Assembly (NCBI RefSeq): GCF_028735875.1
Contig: NZ_CP117834.1
Coordinates: 2,220,001-2,284,000 of the forward strand
Reading direction: 5' to 3'
Origin: Shouchella hunanensis
GTDB lineage: Bacteria > Bacillota > Bacilli > Bacillales > Bacillaceae_D
DNA length: 64,000 bases
The translations under genes were made by a program, and so were the position numbers. The notes beneath the pieces are model-generated. The model had not been told where the DNA came from. It was given only the letters and a program-made list of their open reading frames with translations, and ran no database searches. This document shows, piece by piece, positions 1 through 7,129 of this stretch (within the stretch, counting starts at the first letter, position 1; every line of letters starts with the position of its first letter).

Positions 1-437
1 AACTTCTGCAAACGGCGCCACAAGTAGGTATACGTGAAACGAGACGTGTTATCGGAGACTACGTTATGACACAAGAAGATATTGTCGACTTAAAGCAGTT
101 CGACGACTGCATCGCGCAATCTTGTTACATGATTGACATTCACTCACCAGACTCAGCTACAACCGAAATCTACAAATTACCGAAAGGAACCCACTACGAC
201 ATCCCCTATCGCTCACTCCTACCAAAGGGACTGAACAACCTGCTGGTTGCTGGTCGCTGCATCTCAGCGACCCACGAAGCCCTCGGCTCTTTTCGGGTTC
301 AAGCAATCTGCCTCGCAATCGGTGAAGCTGCTGGAGCAGCCGCCACTCTTGCTGTAAAAGAATCTTGCACTCCACGAGAGATTAACGTGAAGCAGTTGCA
401 AGACACGCTGGTTGGACAAGGTGCGATATTGAGTTAA
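1..437 (+). CDS. FAD-dependent oxidoreductase, C-terminal part (partial)
   Basis: This is the 3' end of a gene that begins before the window. The reading frame is open from base 3, and the ATG at 66 is internal, because the residues before it (IRETRRVIGDY) are part of the conserved core. The tail GLNNLLVAGRCISATHEALG is typical of the FAD-dependent oxidoreductase family (PF12831 type), where it closes the nucleotide-binding fold and is followed by a small-residue helix (AIGEAAGAAATLA). Members oxidise unknown, often sugar-like, substrates in the cytoplasm. The substrate cannot be told from this fragment. A strong terminator follows the stop codon, so this is the last gene of its transcript. 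Confidence 0.85.
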   Translation, partial: LLQTAPQVGIRETRRVIGDYVMTQEDIVDLKQFDDCIAQSCYMIDIHSPDSATTEIYKLPKGTHYDIPYRSLLPKGLNNLLVAGRCISATHEALGSFRVQAICLAIGEAAGAAATLAVKESCTPREINVKQLQDTLVGQGAILS

Positions 438-470
438 TGGAGGAGACCCCTGCGCGAGGTCTAAATAGAG

Positions 471-507
471 AGAACCCCTTTTTGCTACTAAAGGGGTTCT
501 TTTTTTT
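471..507 (+). terminator. Rho-independent terminator
   Basis: An 11-bp perfect stem (AGAACCCCTTT at 471-481 with AAAGGGGTTCT at 490-500), an 8-base loop and a run of seven T. It ends the oxidoreductase transcript and separates it from the toxin locus. Confidence 0.9.
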
Positions 508-561
508 CGTGTACACTTTTTACTATAGTCTGTAGGGAACAAATAATCTAGTAAACGTAAT

Positions 562-590
562 TTGACTTTAATAGACAGTTTCTTTATGTT
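562..590 (+). promoter_or_regulatory. candidate sigma-A promoter of the LXG toxin operon
   Basis: TTGACT at 562-567, a 17-base spacer and TATGTT at 585-590. The -35 box is near consensus and the -10 box weaker. It lies about 90 bases before the first gene of the toxin operon and after the preceding terminator. Confidence 0.45.
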
Positions 591-678
591 CCTATAAAAT
601 GGAAAAGAAAAAAGTGAATGGTAGCTATTGAATGAACATTGCAAAAACCATAAGTAGAAAAGGAGGGTCGTTTTTACT

Positions 679-1068
679 GTGGCTGACTTGACGAAAATTC
701 TTAATTTGCAAACGAAACTTGGCACGATGCGCACACAGCTCGGAAATACAGAAGATAAGATTGAGCGGTTAAAAAAAGCAAAAAATGCCCTAAGCACTGA
801 ACAAGAAATGCTCCATAACCATAAAGCGAGAATGAACGAGCCAGAGATTGATGGCAACGCTTGGCGCGGCAATGCAGCATCCGAGCATGAGGATATTCGA
901 AGTGAGATGCACGCATCGTACGTAGATGCGCAGGATCGTGCTGAGGGAATGCTTAGCTCTATCGAATCAGAAATTTCCAATCTGCAAGGTGAAGCGTCTA
1001 GGTGCTTAACCTCTATACTAACAATGGAAACGTCTTTGCAAACATTGCGAAACCGTCTATCAACGTAA
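679..1068 (+). CDS. YwqH-like small partner protein of LXG toxin (DUF5082 type)
   Basis: A 129-residue, almost wholly alpha-helical coiled-coil protein, like YwqH of Bacillus subtilis (DUF5082). It has a central W-R-G (residues 62-64), as in the helical hairpins of WXG100-type secretion partners. The GTG at 679 follows AGGAGGG at 661-667. In B. subtilis the order ywqH-ywqI-ywqJ-ywqK is small partner, small partner, LXG toxin, immunity; the same order is seen here. Such small helical proteins are thought to bind the LXG domain and help it enter the type VII (ESX/Yuk) secretion machine. Family assignment rests on size, helical pattern and gene order, not on a database search. Confidence 0.75.
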   Translation: MADLTKILNLQTKLGTMRTQLGNTEDKIERLKKAKNALSTEQEMLHNHKARMNEPEIDGNAWRGNAASEHEDIRSEMHASYVDAQDRAEGMLSSIESEISNLQGEASRCLTSILTMETSLQTLRNRLST

Positions 1069-1087
1069 ATCGAGAGGAGATCCCCTT

Positions 1088-1351
1088 ATGCCTGAAATTA
1101 AAGTGAATGAAGAAGAAATACTAAGCGTATTAAGTGAAGCAGGTGAAAAAGCAAGTTTCATAGTTTCAGATAGTGAACCGGCGATTGAGACATCATCGAT
1201 GGCCTTTCTTACAAAACTGGTCGAGTTCGAAAGTGGATACGCTAATCAACTTAAGGCGTTTTTAGATGTGTTCAAAAGCGTGCAACAAGAAAGTGAGGAG
1301 CTTATTAAAACATACGGAGAAGTCGATCGCTCACTCGCAAGCCATAGATAA
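1088..1351 (+). CDS. YwqI-like small partner protein of LXG toxin (DUF5344 type)
   Basis: An 87-residue helical protein that begins with a short charged segment (MPEIKVNEEEI), as in the YwqI/DUF5344 family. It lies 19 bases after the DUF5082-type gene and 23 bases before the LXG toxin, with its own GAGGAGA ribosome site at about 1073-1079. With the upstream gene it probably forms the small helical complex that accompanies the LXG N-terminus during type VII secretion. The role is inferred from the conserved gene order. Nothing in the sequence suggests an enzyme. Confidence 0.7.
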   Translation: MPEIKVNEEEILSVLSEAGEKASFIVSDSEPAIETSSMAFLTKLVEFESGYANQLKAFLDVFKSVQQESEELIKTYGEVDRSLASHR

Positions 1352-1374
1352 TGATAGGAAAGGATGCCGAATGA

Positions 1375-3486
1375 ATGAAGGTTCTTGATGTACAAGAAGT
1401 GATGGATGCGATTGACAAAATCAAAATTTCCAAGCAACAGGATTCTGATAACATTGAAAGCTTGCGAGCGAGCATCCAGAAGATTGAACAACTAGAGACC
1501 TTGCAAGGCAAAGGCGGAGAGGCGTTAAAAGACCATTTTAGGAGGCTTCATTTACCTGTTCTCGAAGCGTTTCATTTACTCATTCGTCAATACATGGAAC
1601 AATTAGATAGAGTAAAATCGAACTTACTAGGCTTTGAATCAAGCTCGGCCATCGTTAGGGAGGAGTTTCTTTCTGGTGAGCTAAAAAACGGGCTCGATCG
1701 CATCGCCACAACGGCAACAGAGGATGCCAACGAAATTGAATCAATCCGCACATCCATTAGTGATATTCTCCCGCTTACGCCTTTTTCAATGGAAGGGGTC
1801 TTAAGACAGGTAGACCGTGGCAAAGACCACGCAAAAGAAACGATTGAGACATTACACGCCCTCGACGAACAAAATGAAGCATTGCTAGCCCAAGCTGAAA
1901 GCACGCTCCGAGAAGTAACGAACGTCGTCTCTCAAGTCGCAAACTGGTCGAGCGGCGGGGCAATTCTATCAGCAGAAACGCTTGCCGAAGTCGATGCGAA
2001 TGTAGAGGCTTTATACGCGAACCTCGTTACCGAAGCGATCCAGATGACGCCACCAGATCCATTTGACCTGACAGGACATGAAAGCGTGATGTACCAGACA
2101 GCGTTACCACTTGAGTTCCTCTACACTGGTGCCTATGCCAACATCCCAGGTGGACTCGAGGCAATGAGCTGGTATTACATGAATCAGTTCCCAGTTAGTG
2201 CGATGATGAATAACGAACAAGCGATTCAGGCATGCGTGGCGCCCCCAGTCGAGCAAGACGTGGATGAAGGCGGGGGATGGTTGAATGCAACGTTCAACTT
2301 TTTTAAAGGGCTAGGAAGCGGAGCTGTAAATGCCGTAGGAGATGCGGTTGAAGGTGTTGTTGATGTCGTTACTGACCCAATAGGGTTCATTACTGATACG
2401 GCTGAATTTATTGGTGCGATTGTGGATGATCCTGCGTTGGTAGGGGAAATCGCAACTGAACTATGGCACGCATTTGAGGACGATGTGATTAATGGAGATG
2501 CTCAAAGTAGAGGCGAGTGGACTGGCTATGCTCTTGGGCTCGTTGGAACAGCGGTTGTCGGCGATAAAGGTGTCTCGAAAATAGCGAATAGCGGCCAACT
2601 CGCCAAGTTAGGGAGAATCGGTGGCAAGGACGGCTACAAAACCCGGCATGAAATCGAATTGCGACTAGCAACGCAAACGCCTCCAACCCGACCGAGCTTG
2701 CGAACTTCTATGAGTAACACGCGAACTAGAGGAGTACAAGCACTCAACACCTATGCAAAAAACATGAAAATGAGCGCTACAATAGCCACTGGCCAAGCGA
2801 GCATTGCCGTAAAAGGCGCCACTGGGCAAGTGAAAGATCGCTTTGTTCGTGGGATGGATAATCTCCAAACCAACCTCAATGGCAATACGCCTGCTCTTGC
2901 GCCAGCCGGAGGCCCAGTGAACCATGTGCCATATAATGCGATGGATTCGCGGAAGATTCAACAAGATGTTGGCGGGGTAAAGCAGGAGCAGTTGAGGAAG
3001 ATTGAGGTAGGCAGTGGGGTAGAAGGTCCTAAAATACTCAACAATGGTAAATCATTGGACGAAATGGCTAAAATATACGCAGGAATGGTTATGTCCAATA
3101 AGAAGTGGTCATGGAATAAAGATGTGGAGAATGGTAAATCTTTATCCATTAAAGAGAAAAAGCTTATAAAAGAAAAAGCGATTGTGATGAATGCTATACC
3201 GAAAGTAGAAGTGAAGAGAGTTCATGGAATGAAATTTGGTTTTGCGGATTTTAAAAGTGCAGGATTGGTTTTAGAAACTAAATATCTACCTGAAAAATTA
3301 TGGAAAACTTCTGACGTTGAACAATTTAATTGGTTGGATTCAGCTGTAGGTGGAAGAATTGCTGGAACGACATGGCATCATTCTGAAATTCCAGGGGAAA
3401 TGCAGCTTGTTGAAACTGGTATACACGATATAATACCTCATAACGGGGGGAGAACAAAAGGAATGTGGGCTGATGCACCTAGGTAA
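1375..3486 (+). CDS. LXG-domain polymorphic toxin with C-terminal WHH-type HNH nuclease
   Basis: A 703-residue toxin of the B. subtilis YobL kind. Residues 1-210 are the helical LXG targeting domain (start MKVLDVQEVMDAIDKIK). Residues about 300-400 are glycine- and valine-rich, as in the middle of other LXG toxins. A pre-toxin linker with GGKDGYKTRHEIELR lies near 420. The last about 50 residues carry TTWHH (W667, H668, H669), then EMQLV, GIH (H684) and HNGGR (H689), the pattern of the HNH/endonuclease VII superfamily with conserved WHH. The likely action is DNA cleavage in a recipient cell. AGGAAAGG at 1356-1363 supports the ATG at 1375. The last 500 bases are more A+T rich than the LXG part, as expected for an exchanged toxin tip. 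The partner immunity gene follows directly. Confidence 0.85.
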   Translation: MKVLDVQEVMDAIDKIKISKQQDSDNIESLRASIQKIEQLETLQGKGGEALKDHFRRLHLPVLEAFHLLIRQYMEQLDRVKSNLLGFESSSAIVREEFLSGELKNGLDRIATTATEDANEIESIRTSISDILPLTPFSMEGVLRQVDRGKDHAKETIETLHALDEQNEALLAQAESTLREVTNVVSQVANWSSGGAILSAETLAEVDANVEALYANLVTEAIQMTPPDPFDLTGHESVMYQTALPLEFLYTGAYANIPGGLEAMSWYYMNQFPVSAMMNNEQAIQACVAPPVEQDVDEGGGWLNATFNFFKGLGSGAVNAVGDAVEGVVDVVTDPIGFITDTAEFIGAIVDDPALVGEIATELWHAFEDDVINGDAQSRGEWTGYALGLVGTAVVGDKGVSKIANSGQLAKLGRIGGKDGYKTRHEIELRLATQTPPTRPSLRTSMSNTRTRGVQALNTYAKNMKMSATIATGQASIAVKGATGQVKDRFVRGMDNLQTNLNGNTPALAPAGGPVNHVPYNAMDSRKIQQDVGGVKQEQLRKIEVGSGVEGPKILNNGKSLDEMAKIYAGMVMSNKKWSWNKDVENGKSLSIKEKKLIKEKAIVMNAIPKVEVKRVHGMKFGFADFKSAGLVLETKYLPEKLWKTSDVEQFNWLDSAVGGRIAGTTWHHSEIPGEMQLVETGIHDIIPHNGGRTKGMWADAPR

Positions 3487-3553
3487 GTGTTGTGTTAAAT
3501 CTTTGTTATTTAAATTTACAGTTTTATAAACCTATAGTTAAGGGGTGTTTCAT

Positions 3554-4024
3554 GTGAAGATTAAAGAAGAATCAATTGTAAAGCCTAGACCAACATTAGA
3601 TCTACTAAATGAGGAGGAGAATATCTGGAATGTGGAACTTCCTAATGATTATAAGAAATTCTTAATCAATTATAATGGTGGTATTCCAGAACAAAATTCA
3701 TTTAATGTTCAATCTCGTACCTATGCTATTGATCGATTTTTATGTGTTCTTGAGGAAAGTGATGAGAATGTTGAAAGTATTTACGATATAGATGTAACCT
3801 TGACAAGAATTGAAGAACGTTTAACAACAAATGAAGACTTGGTTGGGGTTGAACTTTTACCAATTGCAATTTTGTTTAATGGTGACTATGTATGCCTAGA
3901 CTACAAAAATGTTAATAAGGAACCTCGTGTTTGCTTATGGAATCATGAGGAATCTGGGGAGCTTGATCCGATAACTTATCATGTCGCAAATAATTTTAAT
4001 GAATGGATTAATTCATTAAAATAG
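3554..4024 (+). CDS. SMI1/KNR4 (SUKH) family immunity protein
   Basis: About 156 residues with the SUKH fold signature: an early W (NIWNVELPNDYKKFLINYNGG), then LLPIAILFNGDYVCLDY and a late CLWNHEESGE. In the known YobL-YobK pair, the SUKH protein YobK neutralises the HNH toxin. The same pairing is seen here, so this gene probably protects the producer against the nuclease tip encoded just upstream. The GTG at 3554 is chosen because AAGGGG (3540-3545) lies 8 bases before it; the GTG at 3545 overlaps that site. Its low G+C matches the toxin tip and not the LXG region, so tip and immunity probably moved together. Confidence 0.85.
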   Translation: MKIKEESIVKPRPTLDLLNEEENIWNVELPNDYKKFLINYNGGIPEQNSFNVQSRTYAIDRFLCVLEESDENVESIYDIDVTLTRIEERLTTNEDLVGVELLPIAILFNGDYVCLDYKNVNKEPRVCLWNHEESGELDPITYHVANNFNEWINSLK

Positions 4025-4091
4025 CAGGAAAAGGGTTTGTTTTTTACAGGAGTAAGCGAAATACTTATGCCCAAAGAAAAGTTGGTGGTCA

Positions 4092-4328
4092 ATGAATGAA
4101 GAAGAGTATTCTAGATTATGGAACAATCTTTTAGATACAATGCAAGAGTTAAAGAAAGCGTTTGTTGCAAACAAGCAGGAACCTAGGACAAATTTCACAA
4201 TGCTTGTAGATAATACAGGAAAAATAAACATTGATTCTAGTTATGAAGATTTGTCTAATAGAGATCCTCATGTTAAAGCTCGACCTTTTACAACCATTGC
4301 TTCTAGTAGCAATGGTTGTTTCTCTTGA
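4092..4328 (+). pseudogene. remnant of a YezG-like (DUF600) immunity gene
   Basis: The open frame encodes 78 residues. The stretch LWNNLLDTMQELKKAF, then NFTMLVDNTGKINIDSSYEDL, resembles the C-terminal half of YezG-type antitoxins, whose usual length is about 150 residues. Upstream, a second frame (about 4038-4091: VFYRSKRNTYAQRK) looks like the expected preceding strand, so the 5' part is lost or frameshifted. The last about 17 residues run into a hairpin and are not family-like. No good ribosome site precedes the ATG. YezG proteins normally pair with an LXG endonuclease, a piece of which lies at 4609-4758. Probably non-functional. Confidence 0.55.
4290..4323 (+). terminator. hairpin, possible terminator
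   Basis: A perfect 12-bp stem (ACAACCATTGCT at 4290-4301, AGCAATGGTTGT at 4308-4319) with a 6-base loop, followed by a mixed T/C tract. It probably ended an earlier immunity transcript and marks a module junction in the toxin graveyard. Confidence 0.5.
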
Positions 4329-4330
4329 GA

Positions 4331-4420
4331 CCGTAGCTTGCAAAGCTTGGACAAGTCGGTGGCAAGGACGGCTACAAAAGCCGGTATGAAATGGAATTAC
4401 GATTGGCTGCGCAAACAACG
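4331..4420 (+). pseudogene. fragment of an LXG toxin linker region
   Basis: About 90 bases nearly repeat 2594-2680 of the intact toxin: both encode LAKLG-(R/Q)-(I/V)-GGKDGYK-(T/S)-R-(H/Y)-E-(I/M)-ELRLA. It has no start codon, breaks off after RLAAQTT and is followed out of frame by an immunity-like fragment. This is the junction at which toxin tips are exchanged, and the copy looks like the scar of an older cassette. Confidence 0.7.
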
Positions 4421-4422
4421 TT

Positions 4423-4575
4423 TTTGATATCTTGGAAGGGGAAATACCAAAAGAGTTCAATTCGATTCCAAATGACCATGGTGGGAATGAAATTCTGATT
4501 GGAGTAAGTGGCGAAAGTAATCTTAATACGATCTTAAGCCATAGCCAAATAGCTCTAGGCTATGGCTTTTTCTGA
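4423..4575 (+). pseudogene. C-terminal fragment of a second SUKH immunity gene
   Basis: One frame reads FDILEGEIPKEFNSIPNDHG, then GNEILIGVSGE. This fits the middle of SMI1/KNR4 proteins (IPxxFIPIxxDxGGNxIxLG) but lacks both the N-terminal third and a full end. There is no start codon or ribosome site. It ends inside the following terminator. It is probably the remains of the immunity gene that belonged to the adjacent toxin scar. Confidence 0.5.
4536..4572 (+). terminator. Rho-independent terminator
   Basis: An 11-bp perfect stem (AAGCCATAGCC at 4536-4546, GGCTATGGCTT at 4558-4568) followed by T residues. It is intact although the flanking immunity gene is broken. Confidence 0.8.
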
Positions 4576-4608
4576 CGTACTTGTAGCTTAGAACACAAAC
4601 GTGTTTAA

Positions 4609-4758
4609 AATTCGTGGAGGATAGCCCTTTCTGAAGGTAAATCTGTTGAAGTTCAAATCACTCCTATTTACAATGAACGTTCAAAGAGACCTACCTCTTT
4701 CGATATTGAATATAAAATAGATGGCAAAAGATTTGAAGATAACCTAACAAACTATTGA
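4609..4758 (+). pseudogene. C-terminal tail of a DNA/RNA non-specific endonuclease toxin
   Basis: The frame ending at the TGA 4756-4758 encodes LSEGKSVEVQITPIYNERSK and then RPTSFDIEYKIDGKRFEDNL. This matches the ending of LXG toxins of the YeeF type (GKxVxVxIxPxYxGxSxRPxSFxVxYxI). An in-frame stop sits at 4606-4608, no start exists, and the catalytic part is absent. YeeF-type nucleases pair with YezG antitoxins, and a YezG-like remnant lies at 4092. Confidence 0.6.
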
Positions 4759-4774
4759 TAGTGGAGGAATCACA

Positions 4775-4825
4775 ATGAACGAGAAAATGTCTCGAGTGTT
4801 TATCGGAATAATGGCTTATGAGTAA
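4775..4825 (+). pseudogene. 16-codon stub, probable 5' end of a lost immunity gene
   Basis: GTGGAGGAATCACA precedes an ATG that opens a 16-codon frame (MNEKMSRVFIGIMAYE) ending at TAA. The good ribosome site and the position right after a toxin tail suggest the start of an immunity gene whose body has been deleted. A real micropeptide is possible but unsupported. Confidence 0.35.
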
Positions 4826-4874
4826 AAGAGTCCACATAAAGAAGGTTGTAAATCAAGACTATTCATAGCCACAA

Positions 4875-4905
4875 AGAAAAGCAGCCATTGGCTGCTTTTC
4901 TGTTG
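4875..4905 (+). terminator. hairpin, probable terminator of the toxin region
   Basis: A 12-bp perfect stem (AGAAAAGCAGCC at 4875-4886, GGCTGCTTTTCT at 4890-4901) with a tight 3-base loop. The T-rich tail is inside the 3' arm. The hairpin could act on both strands. Confidence 0.6.
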
Positions 4906-5100
4906 CGTTCATTTTGCTTGTTCTTTTGATTTCTTTGACTTTCTCGTAGTTCAGAACCAGCTTTTTATCCTCCCGCCCAAACCGTTACTCCTGCAGCATC
5001 TTTTTTAAGAAGCGTTCCGAACCCGCGCCACTCCGCTAATTATCAAAAACAACACATCCACAACATAATCAACATATCGGAATTGTTAAACCTACATAAA
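4906..5100. other. intergenic stretch without a gene
   Basis: No supported gene. On the minus strand a short frame reads AEWRGFGTLLKKDAAGVTVW and a few more codons before a stop, with a second open stretch rich in Asn, Gln and Lys toward the 4875 hairpin. It has no start or ribosome site, so it may be part of an intergenic repeat or a decayed gene. Confidence 0.4.
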
Positions 5101-5114
5101 TGAAAGCGTATTCA
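5101..5114 (+). promoter_or_regulatory. candidate cre (CcpA) site
   Basis: TGAAAGCGTATTCA matches the cre consensus TGWNANCGNTNWCA except at one position. It lies about 95 bases before the first gene of the glycan-use cluster, a sensible place for carbon catabolite repression. Seen from sequence only. Confidence 0.5.
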
Positions 5115-5207
5115 AAGATAAGAAGCTTCAAATGAGAATGTTACATATTGATACAATTTCAAGCGGAGTGCTACGATTGGAACAATTTAAGACGAAGGAG
5201 GAAATGG

Positions 5208-6173
5208 ATGGGACTACAAACAAAAAAGCTGGTTTCTCACCAGACGAGCGCTCCGCCCCCGATCATAAAGAGGAAAAAGAACAGAAAAATTTTGCAAAAT
5301 TGGCAACTATATATTTTTATACTGCCAGCTTTTTTATATTTTTTTATCTTCCATTATATACCTCTTTACGGTGTGCAAATTGCTTTTAAGGATTTTACAC
5401 CAACAGCAGGTATAACAGGAAGTGAATGGGTTGGCTTTAAGCATTTTATCCGCTTTTTTGATTCCTATTATTTTTGGGATTTAATTCGCAATACACTGGG
5501 CATTAGTGTATACGAATTAATTGTTGGTTTTCCACTACCAATTATTTTGGCGTTATTATTAAATGAGGCAAAGGATAACTTTTTTAAACGTTCGGTTCAG
5601 ACCGTCACGTATGCACCGCATTTTATATCCGTGGTTGTCATTGCGGGAATGGTCATTGCTTTTCTTTCACCTGTTACCGGTGTTATTAATCATTTTGTTC
5701 AATTTCTAGGGTTTGAGCCAATTGCCTTTATGACAGATCCTGCTTGGTTTAAAACCGTATATGTATTATCTGGCGTATGGCAAAGTACGGGCTGGGGAAC
5801 GATCATTTATTTGGCAGCGCTTTCTGGAGTGGACCCCCAGCATCATGAAGCGGCTATCGTGGAAGGGGCAAATCGATTACAGCGCATTTGGCATATTAAC
5901 ATCCCATTTATTTTCCCGACAATGGTTATTTTACTAATCATGAACGTTGGTAGCATTATGGCAATGGGCTTTGAAAAAATTCTCTTACTTCAAAATCCTT
6001 TAAATCTAGAGTCTTCAAATGTCATCGCAACGTTCGTTTACAAAGCAGGTTTACTTGATGCGCAATATAGTTTTGCATCTGCGGTAGGTCTCTTTAACGC
6101 AGTGATCAATGCCATTTTACTTATCGTTGTGAACCAAATTGCGAGAAAAACGAGTGAAACAAGTCTGTGGTAG
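5208..6173 (+). CDS. sugar ABC transporter permease (LplB/YtcP type)
   Basis: A 321-residue inner-membrane subunit with about six transmembrane helices. The first (YIFILPAFLYFFIFHYIPLY) has the IPLYG motif seen in LplB-type permeases. The EAA loop that contacts the ATPase reads EAAIVEGANRLQRIWHINIP at about residue 215. The start is placed at the ATG 5208, because AAGGAGG (5196-5201) lies 6 bases before it. An upstream ATG at 5148 has no ribosome site and would add a non-membrane arginine-rich stretch. The gene forms an operon with the second permease (12-base gap) and the lipoprotein. No ATPase gene is nearby, so the transporter probably shares a multi-operon ATPase of the MsmX kind, as known for related systems in Bacillus. 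Confidence 0.9.
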   Translation: MGLQTKKLVSHQTSAPPPIIKRKKNRKILQNWQLYIFILPAFLYFFIFHYIPLYGVQIAFKDFTPTAGITGSEWVGFKHFIRFFDSYYFWDLIRNTLGISVYELIVGFPLPIILALLLNEAKDNFFKRSVQTVTYAPHFISVVVIAGMVIAFLSPVTGVINHFVQFLGFEPIAFMTDPAWFKTVYVLSGVWQSTGWGTIIYLAALSGVDPQHHEAAIVEGANRLQRIWHINIPFIFPTMVILLIMNVGSIMAMGFEKILLLQNPLNLESSNVIATFVYKAGLLDAQYSFASAVGLFNAVINAILLIVVNQIARKTSETSLW

Positions 6174-6185
6174 GAGGGTACAGTC

Positions 6186-7091
6186 ATGAATACGAAAATC
6201 AGAGAAACCAAAGTTGATAAAGTATTTAAAGCCTTTGTTTACTTCTGTTTAACAGTGGCGCTGGCTGTTGTTCTTTATCCTCTTATCTATATTATTAGTG
6301 CATCCATTAGTAGTCCAACTTCCGTCAATAGTGGGCAGATGTGGCTTTTCCCCATTGATATAACGTTTGCTGGGTACGAGATGATTTTTCAAAATAGTGA
6401 GATTTGGAGAGGGTATTTAAACACGATACTTTACACAACCCTTGGAACGTTTATTAACCTAGCTGTGACAATACCAGCGGCATACGCCTTATCAAGAAGA
6501 GATTTTTTTGGCAGAGGCTTCTTTACAGGGATGTTTGTTCTGACGATGTTTTTCAGTGGCGGACTAATCCCAACTTACCTTGTTGTTAGGGATCTTGGTA
6601 TGATTGATACGATTTGGGCGATGGTCTTGCCGAATGCCGCAGCAGTATGGAATATTATTATTGCCCGGGTGTTCTTTCAAATGACCATACCGAAAGGGTT
6701 AGAAGAAGCAGCGAAGATTGATGGCGCTTCTAATTTCAAACTATTCTTCAAAATCATTCTGCCTCTATCTGCTCCTATTATTGCGGTCATGGCGTTGTTT
6801 TATGGAGTCGGTCATTGGAATGGTTACTTTAATGCACTCATTTACTTATCTGATCGGAATTTATATCCCCTTCAGATGGTATTAAGGGAGATTCTTGTGT
6901 TAAATGAAATGTCTTCAAACAATACAGAAATAACTGGCGAGATGGCCCAAGCTTTACACAGCCGACAACAGCTTTCTGCCATTGTAAAGTACGGTGTGAT
7001 GATCGTATCTACACTTCCAATCATCATTGTCTACCCGTTTCTACAACGTTATTTCGTAAAGGGTGTAATGATCGGGTCCTTAAAGGGTTAA
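6186..7091 (+). CDS. sugar ABC transporter permease (LplC/YtcP type)
   Basis: A 301-residue partner of the preceding permease, with six predicted membrane helices. The first is FVYFCLTVALAVVLYPLIYI. The EAA loop is EEAAKIDGASNFKLFFKIIL at about residues 177-196, the standard DGA form. The C-terminus RYFVKGVMIGSLKG is the usual ending of carbohydrate uptake transporter family CUT1 permeases with this partner. AGGAGGG at 6173-6179 precedes the ATG. Together with the 5208 product it forms the membrane channel for an oligosaccharide, probably derived from fucose- and mannose-containing glycan given the downstream enzymes. Confidence 0.9.
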   Translation: MNTKIRETKVDKVFKAFVYFCLTVALAVVLYPLIYIISASISSPTSVNSGQMWLFPIDITFAGYEMIFQNSEIWRGYLNTILYTTLGTFINLAVTIPAAYALSRRDFFGRGFFTGMFVLTMFFSGGLIPTYLVVRDLGMIDTIWAMVLPNAAAVWNIIIARVFFQMTIPKGLEEAAKIDGASNFKLFFKIILPLSAPIIAVMALFYGVGHWNGYFNALIYLSDRNLYPLQMVLREILVLNEMSSNNTEITGEMAQALHSRQQLSAIVKYGVMIVSTLPIIIVYPFLQRYFVKGVMIGSLKG

Positions 7092-7129
7092 AAGCAATTG
7101 TTTTTATAAAAAACGAGAGGGGTTTTGAA

